This document shows positions 24,653 to 37,656 of a stretch of 64,000 nt of DNA, piece after piece. Origin of the DNA: Sphagnum magellanicum (lineage: Eukaryota; Streptophyta; Sphagnopsida; Sphagnales; Sphagnaceae); assembly GCA_021904315.1 (NCBI GenBank), contig CM038919.1, positions 6,820,001 through 6,884,000 on the forward strand, written 5' to 3'. The stretch's first letter is position 1. Every line of letters begins with the position of its first letter. A model generated the notes under the pieces. That model was not told where the DNA came from and did not search any database. It saw only the letters and a program-made list of their open reading frames with translations. The translations under genes were made by a program, and so were the position numbers.

Positions 24653-27600
24653 TATGCATGATTATATTTCACACATGTGACCTAAATCTAGAGTTAGAAA
24701 ATTTTGAACCTAATGAATAAAAAACTTAGCCAAATCATTTAATAAAAAAATCATTTTTGTTTAGCCCTTTGTCTCAAAATTTTAAGACTTTGATATTTTC
24801 ATATTTTTTTTCATCAAATTGACCAAATGAACATGTAGTTGCATAAAAGGAAACATAATTTCTTGATGCAAAAAAATCAAAATCAATTCTATTAGTTTAT
24901 GCATTCATTCATAAAAGAATGTAAGATGGATAATTGATTAGTTTGAAAATTCCAAAAGATTTTTAAAAACATTCATTAACTATTTGATTTTCGAAAAGTT
25001 TATTTTCAATATCTTAATATTAGGAACAAAATAGTACACCATAGTTGTAATATATTGAACACGATGAAAATTTAAAATTATCTTTTATAAGTCTTATCAA
25101 AGACTCCTTTTTGAAACTCCAACCATGAATGAACCCTTATAAATTCACTATTGAAAATTTGGTAATTTTCTACTTACATAAAAAGAAGTTTATTTACAAT
25201 TTTATATATTGTTAATGCTTGTGCATAAATTACAAGGACTACAAATTTCTCATATGCTTTTTATTATGTTTGAAACTTTGAGAAATGGTACCTAATAGCA
25301 TGATTGTATTGAAATGTTCAACCAAGAATTTCTTTTATGAAATTATTTCATTAATCAAAATACAACTTTTGATATTTTCCTGATCGTAGAACAATGCCCC
25401 TTATTCAACTTGAAATGTTATAATCTTTTTTTGAGTTCAAATAAATGGCTGAAAGTTTAATAGAACTAATCTTACAGTTGAATCATCAAGCTCTAGGAAT
25501 ATTTGAGTTCTAAGGGGTGTGTAAGCTCAATAAAGAAAGAAAACTCCCTTTATTCTCTCAGGACCCCTTGAGCACTTATGGTTAAGATTTGGGGCTGAAA
25601 TATAATTATATAATTTCAATTTTGTATAATGTAATATATAGTATGCAAATCATTGAGGAAAAGTCAATCATCCAACATACAGAAGCCCTTACACCCTAAA
25701 ACATACAATTTCCATATTCAAGTTCACCTATGAAACTGTGAATGTATTTTGTTGCATGCATCCTATTAACCTGTGTTGGGTGATTTTGAGTGGTAGGTTG
25801 GTTTTCATTCTAGTTCTAAGATCAGTTCTTGATTAACAGTTAATCCACAAGTGCTTGATTTTTGAAAACCTGGAATCAGAATTGGACCTGGACCTGCCAC
25901 TTGCTACACATGTGAAAGCAGCCTCTGGAACCTGAATAATAACCCCAAACTTGATTGCAAATCTTTTTTAATAGAGTGGAGTTAGCCATAAAGCACCCAA
26001 ACTGAAGACACTGGACCCAAGTTTTGCCAAAAATGGGGATGGAAAAAAAAGTTCAAATGAAAACAGGACATGTGAAACTGCAGGTGGACTAACATAAGTA
26101 GCCTATGGAGTTTAGCAGGGGGAACCTTGAAGGATTTGGAGATAATCCCAGCATAGCTACTTTCAATTCGGGTCCTCACATGTACATTATAGCTGCTTTC
26201 AGTTCAGATAGCTTCTTTCAAAGTGTTTGTTTTTACAATCGATATGTATCTGTAAAGTGTCCGTTTCACAGGACACGTACCCTGTGTTTGTCAAAAATAC
26301 AGGGCACAGTCAAGAAGACAGGATGAAGACCATACGAATGAAAAAAAGACAGGACGAAACCGAGAAATGCATCGATTTTGGGCATTCCTGTGTTTCATGC
26401 TGTCTTTACTGTATTGGCTGCTGTGCTCCCTCTCCCCCAGTCCAAAAATTTGGACTATCTTATTTTAGAGGCAGTCAAACGCGCTCTCCCCAGTCACCTT
26501 TCATTCTCACTCTCTCTTTTCCACTTTCGCCCACACAGTCAGGGTGACTTTAGGGACTACTAGGAACTAAGTATCAAAATAAAAACAGGGTATGAGACAT
26601 CCTGCGAAAGTCAGGCTGACTTTACTGATATCTTTAATACATGGGGTTCTTTCATGACGATTTTTTTTTTTTTTGGGTGGTAGCACTGAATCCATAATTT
26701 GTTTTAATTCCCTACTAGCCCATACTGTGCCTTGTAAGGATGCCAAAACGTGTTCATTGGCAACATTAGGAAAAAGATTCCAGTGTATATCCATGCATGT
26801 GCGTGAACATATAGTAAAATATCCGTCAGAGGCTGATAATATTTGACATGTTTGTGGACCATAGTATAGTCATTCGTGTATGGTTTTAGATACAAGAAGC
26901 ATGTACGTACATGAGGATGTCATTGAAAGCTGTGCAAAGGTATGCACACTATTCACGTTCGTTTTTAATGTCATCATCTGCTACATTACAGTTTGAGCTG
27001 AACTCCCATAAACATTTCTTCTACCATTTGGAAATTGTTTGATTATAATTTTCAGCAATTGTTGTTATAATCACAACTTTTGCAAAACCGACAAATTAAA
27101 GAAATCAGAAATCTTCTATATGAAATCAGATCGTTTTAGATCATCATGCAACATAATCAAGCCCAATTTAATTCTAGGAACATTTAGAATCTCAGTAAAT
27201 TGTTATCACAAATTTTGCAAAACCTCCAAACTCCAGAAATGGGAAATAAGATTAAAGAAAGAAAGAATCATTTCAAGTTCTCATGAAATAAATGTCCATA
27301 CTTAAGCTCAATCTACTTAATATAACATCATTAAATAGGATTTCCCTAATATTTTTATCAATTTCTTTGGAAAAGGTCTCCGAACTCCAGAAATTAGAAA
27401 CCTTATTAACAAAATCATCGTTTTCAGATTGATCATCATGATTTGAACTTTGTGAAAACAGTTCATAATTCCAACTAAATTAATTATTAATTATAGCATC
27501 TGTAATTATAAGCAGTAGATTTCTTTCACTTTTTTTTTCCCGTAAAACTGAAAATGCTGACGTTGACCTACCTGCAGGGCAATGTAATCCAAGAACTAGA

Positions 27601-29267
27601 CTTCGTACCCTCAAGAGTCGACAGCAGAAGTGGGGCCGTCAACGCGCTGCGCCCGCAGCAGGTATGGATCTGGATATGCTGAAAGGGGTTCTGTAATTCT
27701 GAATCATTGCTTTCAATCTCGATTTTTCGACGAACGGATCTGATGCAAGCATCTGTTGTAAGATGGGCATGCATGAAGATGTGCCAACTTGAGAGCGCTC
27801 AAATCAGTTGCAGCCAATGGATCGATCAGCTTTTGCAGTCACGGGAACTGAGAGTGCCTACCTCTCGTAATTGCACTGAGGGTCCAGTGCTAGGAGCAGA
27901 TAGGACAAAGGGTGAAACCGGCACCAACGTTGGTACCATGGTAAAAATCCCAAAATCCATTTAAATTATTTCTAAATATCACAAACATCCTATGCTAATA
28001 CTGAATCAGGGTCTCCGAGTTCAAATCTAACGTCTTTTGGCCTTAAAATGGTCACTAACAGGCCTCATTCACAAAGGCAGAGGTACCGATGTGGGTGCTG
28101 CTTCACCCTGGCCTTCTTGAAAGGTATAAAGAGTGGGTAGGAGTGGATCGTAAAATCATATTCAGCTCAGTGTGCAACACTCGAACTTCAAGTTTTTTCG
28201 CGTCTCTGAAAGGTTGTTCCTTTTGTTTTCTCTCAATGCAACAGACTTGCCTACTCCTTTTATCTCTCCCTCTCTCTCTCATCTCATGAGTCCTAGTTGT
28301 CTTGCATCTCATAACTGATCTCTTGGCATTGTTTCATTTCTCGTCCATGCTAGAGCTTGAGTTTCCCGCTAGTTAGAGCTTACAGGAGGCCTTCTCTCAA
28401 GCTTTTGACAAAACTTGTGTTACTTGTGTTTAGCGCTGGTCAATGGATATACAGAAACCAAATGCATTGAGACTAGCAATCCGTTACATTCAGGATCTAT
28501 GCAGATCACATACTAGACTTGTGCACCGTGCCCACCCTTCATACCCAGTGTGTGTGAGGGAGAATTTTGAGAGTCGAGTTTCGAGGTCCATGCATATAGC
28601 AACAAAATGCATAGACACTAGAAATCCGCTACAATTCGTGATCCATGGAGATCACCATGTACTAGAAGGTCACAGGGCCCGCTCTTCATGCCTAGAGAGA
28701 GAGAGAGAGAGAAAGCCGTGAATAGGTTCAATGCAATCGTACGTGCATGTCCAGTCCACCGCTACTATCAGATGTAATTCAGGGTTCCAGTTTAGGACCT
28801 CTTCCGAATTCGATTCCCAAGAATATTGCAGTCTTATATTTCTTGCAATCAGCAAGACAACCGAACCTGACTCGGCATGGAGTACACACATGCAATTCTG
28901 TCATGTGATATACTAATTGCATGTCCTGTCAACGGTTCGGAACCGTGATATTATTCATTAACAGACGCAAGTGCGACTATGGAAGAAGAGTTGTACAGTC
29001 CTACCGGAGGTCCATTCTCAGGCAGAAGAGCTTTCTTCCATAGCTTACCTACCAGATCGGGATCCTTGTGGCTTTCAGGCTATTCGACTTCGTCTTGCGA
29101 TCTGCCAATCCCAAAACATAGTCCAGTGAGATGTTGAGTTCGTCCAAACTACGACTCAGTTCTTTTCAGTTCTTAATTCTCACGTGTTTTGGAAATTCAC
29201 ACTTTAAAGGATTGCATTTTCGGATTATATGCAGATTCCAAAGAAAAGTCGCAGAAACGGTGACGAG
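24653..29267. other. Non-coding leader upstream of the unit 2 RNase gene
   Basis: This corresponds to 87-4653 of unit 1, with many small indels in the AT-rich first 3 kb and better conservation after about 27550. It has no credible gene. It contains a CT-rich microsatellite near 28262-28284 and an insertion, absent from unit 1, carrying a GA microsatellite. It probably holds the RNase promoter and 5' UTR. The TATA-like run of unit 1 is not preserved. Confidence 0.6.
28694..28713. repeat. GA microsatellite specific to unit 2
   Basis: About nine AG repeats within a short insertion relative to unit 1 (near 4095-4105). It lies about 560 bases upstream of the RNase start. Confidence 0.7.
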
Positions 29268-31165
29268 ATGGCGTCGAAGCTGTTGATAGCGATTCTGTTG
29301 GGAGTGATCTGCATGCTCACTGTGGTGACGGCACGGGAAAACGGAAACTTCAAGGATTCCCTAGTAATCTCCATGCCAACGGCATCAGCTGAGAAGAATA
29401 TCTCGATTCTCGTGATACAGGTATATTTCTGACGCCTTATGGTCACTTTCAGCTCTACACTCCTTGAAGTTTGAACAAAATTATAGAGTGCGACATGCGT
29501 GGAGAGAAGATACGACGAGGGCCACGCACAAATTGAACTTTTCGCTATATACATTGCTGATCCATCACCCATCACACCCTCAACTTTAATGTGCTCGCAA
29601 ACTTTCCAACCAGCAAAATCATGCACTCGTCCATGTTGCCTTCTCAATTTCAGCTATACATTTGCAGCCAGGTCATGAACAATGAGTGTTTGTTTATGCG
29701 TTTTGCATTCGCTCTAATATGTGTATGTGTCAAGTTTTGCCAAGCGCCGACTCACAAACTTCACTCTCCAACCATGCGTGAATTAATGTCAAGTGTGATC
29801 TGCCTTCATAGAATTCACCCACATGACTACGTGTGATGGTAAATTCTACAATGATCACGCTGATGACTTCTTTTTATTTATTACTAATATGTGCATGAAC
29901 AATACACTACGTTCTGCGAAGACCGCCAACGCTCTTATGCAAGTGTTATGTATGTGAGCAGTTTTTACTGTTGTCATTTTGCAGTGGGGATACTCGTACT
30001 GCTGCCCCAAGAAACAACAATCATGCTGCTTATCGCCTTACCTAGCACCAGATTTCATCATCCATACAATCTGGACGATTAACAGCAAAAAAGAATTTGA
30101 AACCAACTGCAACGGTCCTTTGTTTAACGAGAAGGAGGTACACTTCGCCAATGACTTCCCACTTCCTTCACAGTCTGGTTTAAAGGCTGGATCGATTATC
30201 AACTCGCTTGCATGTTTGTTGCTCGGGCAATAGCTAGTACTGAGATCATGTCCATGATGCCAATATTCTTGAGTTTTCAACTGCTTTGAAATTTGCAAAA
30301 CTTAAAAACATAATTTCATGTCAGCGATTTTAGACTTTCCGGAAGAATGGTGGGACATAGTAGTGCAGCGTCGTTCTTAGGAATTGACTGTGAGAAGCGC
30401 TGGGTGTGGTTTCTGTGGACAAAAACTGTCAGTTGTCAGCGGAGGTTATAGAGTACAGTAACCTTTACTGGCCGTCGTTGAACTGCTCGTACAACAACGT
30501 TGAGTACTGGAAGGTAATGTGGGACGTGTTCGGAAGATGCTCCGGCTTAAGTCAGTCAGCATGGTTCAAACTAGCCATCAAACTCTTCCAGCCGGAATTT
30601 ACAAAGGCTCTTCTTAAGAAAGGTACGACGACGTTTCCTTCTTTGTCACAAGAAAGTGGATGGACAAATAATTTTGCTATTAGTGCTAAATCTCTTCACG
30701 AAACACATATTCGACAATTCTAAAATGTGAGATGTAGTGCCTCATCAAAGTGAAGTTATATTAGATGTTACAAAATCCGACTTGAGTGGTTGCTCTTGAA
30801 GATTAATCTTATGAAGTTATGTATACGGTCCCAAGTACATAATATGCCCATTCAGCAATCGTACTCCTTACTGATTTTTTGCAGGTATCGTGCCTGGAGG
30901 AAAATACACCCAGGATGATTTCCAGAAAGCTTTGAGCCTTGCGGTTGGTCACAACGTAGGCGTCCTTTGCAACCGTAACAGTGCAACTGGAGAGCTACAA
31001 TTGTACGAGGCGCTCATCTGCTATTCCCCAGACGAAAAGGAGGTCATCGATTGCGGACATAATAATCTTCCTTCTCCAGGAGAAAACGAGTGCACTGGCA
31101 AGATCGCCCTCCCACGCAAACCGTGCAAACCGACTTCGTTTGGATCGTGTGAATCTGACGCCTAG
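29268..31165 (+). CDS. RNase T2 (S-like) gene, unit 2 copy, intact frame but active site lost
   Basis: The spliced CDS joins 29268-29420, 29985-30137, 30433-30622 and 30885-31165 (258 codons, usual family length). Exon 1 begins with a signal peptide (hydrophobic residues 5-22), so the product should enter the secretory pathway and be secreted or vacuolar. Exon 2 holds the WGYSYCC block and active-site block I, DFIIHTIWT (family IHGLWP), with the catalytic His kept. Exon 3 holds block II, YWKVMWDVFGRC, where the family has HEWxKHG before the Cys: the His, Glu, Lys and second His are Val, Met, Val and Phe. RNA cleavage by the usual two-His mechanism should be impossible. Exon 4 keeps the conserved C-terminal Cys residues. 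All introns are GT-AG. The exon 3 acceptor (CAG before 30433) has a weak pyrimidine tract but preserves frame and spacing. The stop TAG at 31163 replaces an AAG seen in unit 1, removing 12 codons. Expression is unknown; it could be a non-enzymatic storage or binding protein, or an early pseudogene. Confidence 0.8.
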
Positions 31166-31320
31166 ATCGTCGCCCGCAACAGCAGAAGATTCAAGAGCTA
31201 GCTAGCTAGATTGAATCACACAAAAGCTAGCTTGCCCTAAGCAACGGAGATGATGAAAAGCAAAACACTCCATGACAAGGAACTGTATCAAAATGGAGAT
31301 GTGAATATGTCTACAATAGT

Positions 31321-31326
31321 AATAAA
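31321..31326 (+). terminator. Polyadenylation signal candidate, unit 2 RNase
   Basis: AATAAA, 156 bases after the stop codon, conserved with 6636-6641. Confidence 0.4.
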
Positions 31327-33162
31327 CGGCTCTACAGATCGTGCTGCAGTTGCTAGAATCGCTGCAGAAGATCAGTGTGAGACAAGACTGGCTACGTAAA
31401 AGCTCAAACTGCTGATCACCCTTTTCGTGATCTCATGATGAGCAGTATTGCACATCTATGGCCATGATGGTTGTTGCATAGTTTGCTCCGGATAGAAAAC
31501 CCGTTGGACACCATCAATGATGGGGTCTATGAGTTGGTATGCTTCTCGTGTACCAGTGCTTTTATAAATATCACCTTGCAGTGTTTTTGTGTATGTATGG
31601 ATCTTTATGTTTAATTCAGATGGATTTATAATGATTGACGTGGGCTTAATCATTTCTATAATTTCTAATTTGTAATGATTTATGTGGATAAAATTTTCAG
31701 TCAATCAACATAAATTATTTTGTCTATTTTCAGCATTTTTTCTTCTTCCAACTTGATCTGATGGGAATTATTTTGAGGTGGTTTTTAGAATAGGAAATGG
31801 ATATATTTGGCGTTTAACTTTGACTGTCAATTTCGACCTCTAATTCTTCTTTAGACCTGATGTGATGGGGATGAGGTGGACAGTTTAAAATATCGCATCA
31901 AAACATGTCGAGTTGAATATGGAAACATTTAAATTCATATCAAGTGAACAATTTACGTGCACATGTGCAATCAACATACGCATTGTCAAATAAGTTTGAG
32001 TGTTAAATGCACATTTTTTTTCGTTTGCTGAAATTTAGATGTTGATTACATGACAATTTAGGTATTGATTACATGACAATCCTCATGCAAAGTCAAATCT
32101 CAAATATTTGTTCGCAAATATTGAAATATTGTTGAAACTTGAATTATCACAAGCCTGTTCAATTTGCAGCATCCAGCATTGTAACGTCACAAGGATGAAG
32201 TGAGGTGCCATTTGGAACATGTTGGGAAACATAGTTGGAAATGGGTGAATATATTGAGAACTAGGGGTACACATTGGGAACAACAATGATCCAAAAATCC
32301 AACACCCCGCCCTCCCCCAACCACCCAAAAAAGAAAAAGACTGGGCCCCTTCGTCCAGGCTGCCTCAGCTCATTGGTTGTGAGAATTTTGTCGCTTACCT
32401 TGAGTGTTCGTTGCCTTTTTCTGTGTAGGCTAATGGCTAGGCCACTAATTGTGGGACATCGTGTATGAAGGCTTCTCCCCTTCCCTTGAAAAGAACAATG
32501 TGGGCTTTTGAATGTGCTAGGCTTCCGCAACAACATAAATATGCACGGGTTTACTAGTTTACTACTCTACTACATTCCAATCTTCACTAATTCTCTCAGA
32601 GAGTTTTTTCCATTTAGTCTTGTTCATGTTCATTGTTCACCAATACACAAATTGATGGGAGAATTACATCACCATTTAAGTATTATCTTAGATGGTTGAC
32701 CCATGGCAACAACTATCAGCTCAACTTTGCTTCATAATTGCTTGTGGGAGAATTTGAATTTTAAAGAAAAAAGGACATGCCCATGTAGATATGGTAGCTC
32801 CACAAGCAAAATAATTGATGATGCTAAATATGCACATCATGTGTACTATTTATCTTGTAAAAAAATGTAAAAATGCAACAAAATAAGAATCCAAATCAAC
32901 GGTCAATTGAGGAGAGGATAAAGATGGCCCAGGGTTTGCAACCTAAGAAAATAATTAAGCCTGGGGATGACAAAGAACTCATTTGCAGAAATTCATTAAA
33001 AGACTTGAAATCTTCAAGGTATATTTCATTAGTGAATGGTATTGTACATTTGAAATTGGTGATTAAAGGTAGCAACATTGATGATTATGAAAGGATCTAA
33101 TGACCCCATGATAAACCATTTGTGGCAATTCAATACGAAGTTTATTGTTAAGAGGAACAATA
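31327..33162. other. Non-coding 3' flank of unit 2 RNase
   Basis: Collinear with 6642-8460. No gene is recognised. A short tandem repeat of the phrase GATTACATGACAA occurs near 32043-32080 and is not doubled in unit 1. Confidence 0.5.
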
Positions 33163-33228
33163 TGTTTGAAATCAATGCTTTATTATTGTGAGACACTCTC
33201 CACCAAATGCATCTTTAGAAGACACACA
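33163..33228 (-). repeat. Copia 3' terminal repeat, unit 2
   Basis: 66 bases matching 8461-8526 and, with a few changes, 62406-62466. Confidence 0.55.
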
Positions 33229-33452
33229 TTTTGTTTCACTCTTAAGCTCCATTTATTTGTCACAACAAGACATACTTTTTGAAAGAGTTTTTTAAAGTTA
33301 TCAATTAAAATTTAAATTCATATTTGTCTGTTCGTGTCTAATTGATCTATTTGAATATTCTTAATACATGCACAAGTGAAAGCACAATAAAATGTTTAAC
33401 TAAAATAATTTGTTAGTATATTTGTCAAATGAACAAAAAGTAAAACTAAAAT

Positions 33453-34296
33453 TGTCGCAACCCCACTTTGGCCAAGTGTGGGGGTGAAGCCCAACACTTG
33501 GAAAAGTTGGGGATTTGGAGTCCTCTAAGATTCCCGAATGTTTAGAGCTCGACAGCAAGGCCCAAAACACCTTGTATTGAAGTGTTCTTGGTGTCATTGG
33601 AAAGGTCTTGAAACTTAGATATCAAAAATGGCCTCGCATTGGCCATTCGCACATCTGCAGCCCAAGTTATGGGCCAAAGAAGGGCCGGGAGTCAAACTGG
33701 CAGTTTGACTCCCGACCACTAAAAGTCGGGAATCGACCTCTTCCCGACGTCTGAATTGAAAGTGCGACATGGCGTTGAAAAGATCTCGACGAGGGCTACA
33801 ACTTTGGTTTAGACCTGGTCGCGATCCAACTCCACAGTCGGGAGTTATAGCGGTTCAAAGTTTCGGGAGTCCAGTCGGGACAATTTCGGGACTCCAGCCG
33901 GGACAGTTTCGGGACTCCATTTTGGGAATCCCAACAAAATGTGCCATTTGGATGTAGCCTCAGCGGCGAGCTACAAAGAATACTATAGGGAGTAAGGTAG
34001 TGGCTTACTCCCAAATCCGGGCCGCGGTGAGTCTTGTGTGTCCAAATGCCCATGGCAAGTCTCAACACCCAAGGGTGTCTTGAATGCTAAACTAACCTCT
34101 TGTGGTTAATTTTTGGATGCAGATTCACACGAGCTAAACTAGTCCCTTTTCCTAGTCTAATCTCTGGGCTCCCAACTCGACCCTCTACCCTTTTTTAGAG
34201 TTGGAAGCCAGAAGCGCGCCGCTAAGTCACAATTTTCGCAACTTGACTTTGTGAAACCCTCAAGTGGGTTTCACCCCGTGACTTGGGAGCGCGTCA
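33453..34296 (+). mobile_element. Solo LTR A of the chromovirus family
   Basis: 844 bases beginning TGTCGCAACCCC and ending GCGCGTCA. It is absent from unit 1, where the flanks join (about 8745-8752). A near-perfect 5-bp target duplication flanks it (AAAAT at 33448-33452, AAAAC at 34297-34301; the empty site in unit 1 has AAAAC). It shares the TCCCGACCACTAAAAGTCGG motif and overall layout with the other solo LTRs here. Confidence 0.85.
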
Positions 34297-34301
34297 AAAA
34301 C

Positions 34302-35494
34302 TCATCACAAAATTGTTATACATTTAATCTTTTGAGTTGAATGATAAATAACAAGATACTTCTTCATTATTACACATTAATTTTTTAATTTTTCATTGTA
34401 AAAATAATTTTCAAATAAATTTTTTAAAATGCAACTAGCTTTTAAAACATATTTTTTTTGTAGTATAAGATTTTATTCAAATATGTGTCAAGTATATTCT
34501 ACCAAAAAGAAGGTAGATTTATTTTTTAGTGATGCCCTTGAACATATAATGATTTTTATGCTATAATTTCATACATGTATATATTTCATTAAATTTTTTA
34601 TTGAAAAAATAGGTTTGAACACAATATTAACAAGTCGATTTTAAACAATCTTATGGGTGTAGTTGTAATATAACAACCCAAAAATGGCATCAAATTGCAA
34701 AAGAAAACATTCAAAATTGGATTTACGTTTTGTCATTTAAAGCCATGGCAAGTTATTAATTTTTCATTCATATGAATATTAAGGAATTCAAATCAATAAT
34801 CCATTTGCTAAAATTTTCAGTTGAAGTTTTGATCTAGGACCTCTAAAAATGCATAAAATGTGTTAAATGGGATTTTAATTTTGCAAAGGACTATCAAAAG
34901 GATCCATATAATAAAACACATTTGATGAAAAAAAAAAAAAAAAGGATAAAAACCTATTAATCACATTATAAAAGCACTCATACCCTAAAATATGTGGGTT
35001 CTAAAACTTGAAAAATTCAAAAACTTTCCAAAATTAATCTAGAATTTGAAATCTTCAAAAGTCCTTTGCCACACATAAATGGGTTTAAATGTACACAATA
35101 TGTTAAGAAAATTTGTATTTTATTATACAAGAAAACATAAAAATGTAAAATAATAAAAATTGGCTATGATTTGAAATTATTATCATTTTAAAAATGAACA
35201 AGGAATTGAGACACTTTCAAAAATTCATATTTATTCCAAAATGATGATGAAAGAACATGTCATGTACTTGGATAATTATAAGCATTTATTATAACAAGTT
35301 GCAAAAAAAATTGTTCCAAAATTCATTCATATGAAAAAGGCTTTTTGGGAAAAACATTTTACCGTCCTTTTTTCAATAATCATGTTGGCTCATTATATCC
35401 TATTTACACTTTTATTCCCTACTTTTATTGTTCCAAAGTTTTTGAAATTTTGTGGTTGATTTATAATAAACCTAATTGAAGGCTCAATAGTTTT
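34302..35494. other. AT-rich copia 3' region, unit 2
   Basis: Collinear with 8750-9907. No coding sequence. It ends in GTTTT (35490-35494), the left target duplication of gypsy E2. Confidence 0.5.
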
Positions 35495-36248
35495 TGTTGA
35501 CATGAACATTTTATAACCAAAATCGATTTTTATAATCAAATCCAGTATAGTTTTAACTAAATCTATGTAACTAGAACCAAATTTATGGAACTAAAATCAG
35601 ATTTATCGAACCAAAATTGGATTTAAATAACCGAAATTAGATTGGTGTAACCATAACCAAATTTACAAAACCAAAACTAGATTTTTTTAAATCAAAATTG
35701 GATTTTAAAATGTTTATTTTTAGAACCAAAAATCTAAAAATGATCAATTGGATTAATAGTTAAGGGTTTTTTTTCTATAAAGGTTGAAAAGTTTATATTT
35801 AAGGGGGATTTTTTTTTTTCTCGTTCATGAAGAAGAAAACTATACAAAGTTTTCTCAAGCCTAATTGTGGAAAATATTCAAACCTTTTGAACTTTTTACC
35901 TTCTTTTTTGAAAAAATCAATGTTTTTGGCTAGGGGGGTATTTTTTCACAAGGTTTTATGTTCTCAAGTATGTTCATTTAATGCATGTGTTTTTCCATAA
36001 TTATCCTTTTGTTGTCACATGAATTTTAGGTTTATGTTTTGATATTTAAAATGGTTGTAGGTGTTTGCCTCCACTTCAAATCTAGTAATGTGATTCCCCT
36101 ACCAAAAACTGCAATACTCTGAAAATCTATTTGATTTACCAATAGTTGAATTTTGGTGGTTTTAAAAATACCCCCCCCCCCCTGGACAAGAATTTATTAA
36201 ACTTCAGTTTCACTTACAAACTTGGTTATTTACTGGATGGTTTTAACA
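35495..36248 (+). repeat. 5' LTR of gypsy E2
   Basis: 754 bases, TGTTGACATG to TTTTAACA, homologous to 9908-10645 and 55908-56638. A run of C lies near 36169-36182. The following TTTGGTGACC is the decayed primer binding site. Confidence 0.85.
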
Positions 36249-36571
36249 TTTGGTGACCATACCACGAATATAAAACCAGAATATTTGGTTTAGTAATTTT
36301 AAATTTTGCATAAGGATAAAATGATTTGAGTATATTCAACATCAGCCATTTTGGCTTGATCTCATGAAGATTCATGTTTTCCATTTTTCATTAAGTGTTT
36401 ATGTTGTTTGTTTTCCATTAAGTGCTTTTGTTTTAGCACAATAAAAGAAAAATAAATATAAAAAACTATCTACCATCTTTTGTTTGGGTGTATTATGTTG
36501 ACTGTTATAATGAGAGGTATGCGGAAGAAATTGGATGAGGTTTTGCAAGAAATGGCTAAATCTAATTCAAA

Positions 36572-37651
36572 GTGGACAACAACATTATCATTGCATTTCA
36601 TAGTAGCGACATGCTAGAAACCATAACCAAAAAAACAAAAATTGGACATCAAAATAGTTCAATTACCAAAATTGATGGGGGCACCTCTCCCGAAGCTAAT
36701 GTTCATTACATTACAACAAGGAGTCTTTTGAAAACCCATTTGGGATCCTATCGAAAATCCATCTTTTTGGTACCATGAAGGAATGCTACTTAGTTCAGTC
36801 ACCCCAAAGACCAATTTGAGTCAAATTCAAGAGCACTTGGAAGAGTTAAAATACCTTCAAAAGAGAGATACCTTGAATGATAACTATAATGGTTGTTCAT
36901 TGAAAATGAGTCTCATGAGCGACGATGCGTTTCACCTAAAAAATCCGATAACTTCTATTTTTAATGTGGAAGTTTCCCTTCATGTGTGTTCATTTTATCA
37001 TAGGTTTGGGCATTTGTTAGCCAGTTGTCCCAATAGATCTAGTTGAATTGAAGTTCAACTAGGTTTGTCAGTCACATTTCCTCCAAGAATCCTCCCATAA
37101 TTACAACCCCTAGTTACCCAAATATTGTACCAAGAAATTCCAATTCACACTCAGGTATCAAGGGAGATACATGTGAACTTCCAAGATTTTCAAATCCCAC
37201 AAGAGATCCTTTTCCTTCCTTAAAGGGCTATGGCTCTTTTGCAACACCAACTTCCATGCAACCTTACTAACCCATGATGGGATAGCCCTATCAAGAAGGA
37301 AGGCCAATTGTACCGCTAGGATGGGGTTAGCTAGGTCTGATGCCATGAAATAATGTGGCTATGCCCAAAATGACAATGGTAAGAATTGGTGGTGGAAGCC
37401 CACCAAATGTAGATGATGGATCTTCCAAACCTTCCAACAAAGGACAACCCAATGGATCTGATCATTCAACTGGGCACGCAAGTAAAGGCCATGAAAACCT
37501 TTTAATCTGGAATGGGCAAAAATGGGCATTGGATTGGTGGGGGGTGGAGGAAAACCTCCTAAGCAACTGGCTCCAACAATGACCACATCCATAGGGGGAC
37601 CCTGGATAGGCCCACTTTGAACAACGTTATACCCTCCTTGGTATTTAGTGG
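36572..37651 (+). pseudogene. gag remnant of gypsy E2, 5' part
   Basis: Matches 10975-12040 of E1. The first zinc knuckle (CSFYHRFGHLLASC, in 36783-37046) has lost its second Cys to Tyr. The frame is broken and then interrupted by chromovirus B at 37657. The gag resumes at 46526. Confidence 0.7.
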
Positions 37652-37656
37652 CATCT

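Noticed and set aside
28443..28721. Open frame of 92 codons with LRLAIRYIQDLC, reminiscent of the second helix of bHLH proteins
   Set aside because: No basic region or first helix precedes it, the matching unit 1 sequence is frameshifted, and the remaining residues look random.
29225..29647. 140-codon minus-strand frame overlapping RNase exon 1
   Set aside because: It is the antisense shadow of exon 1 and intron 1, with no family resemblance.
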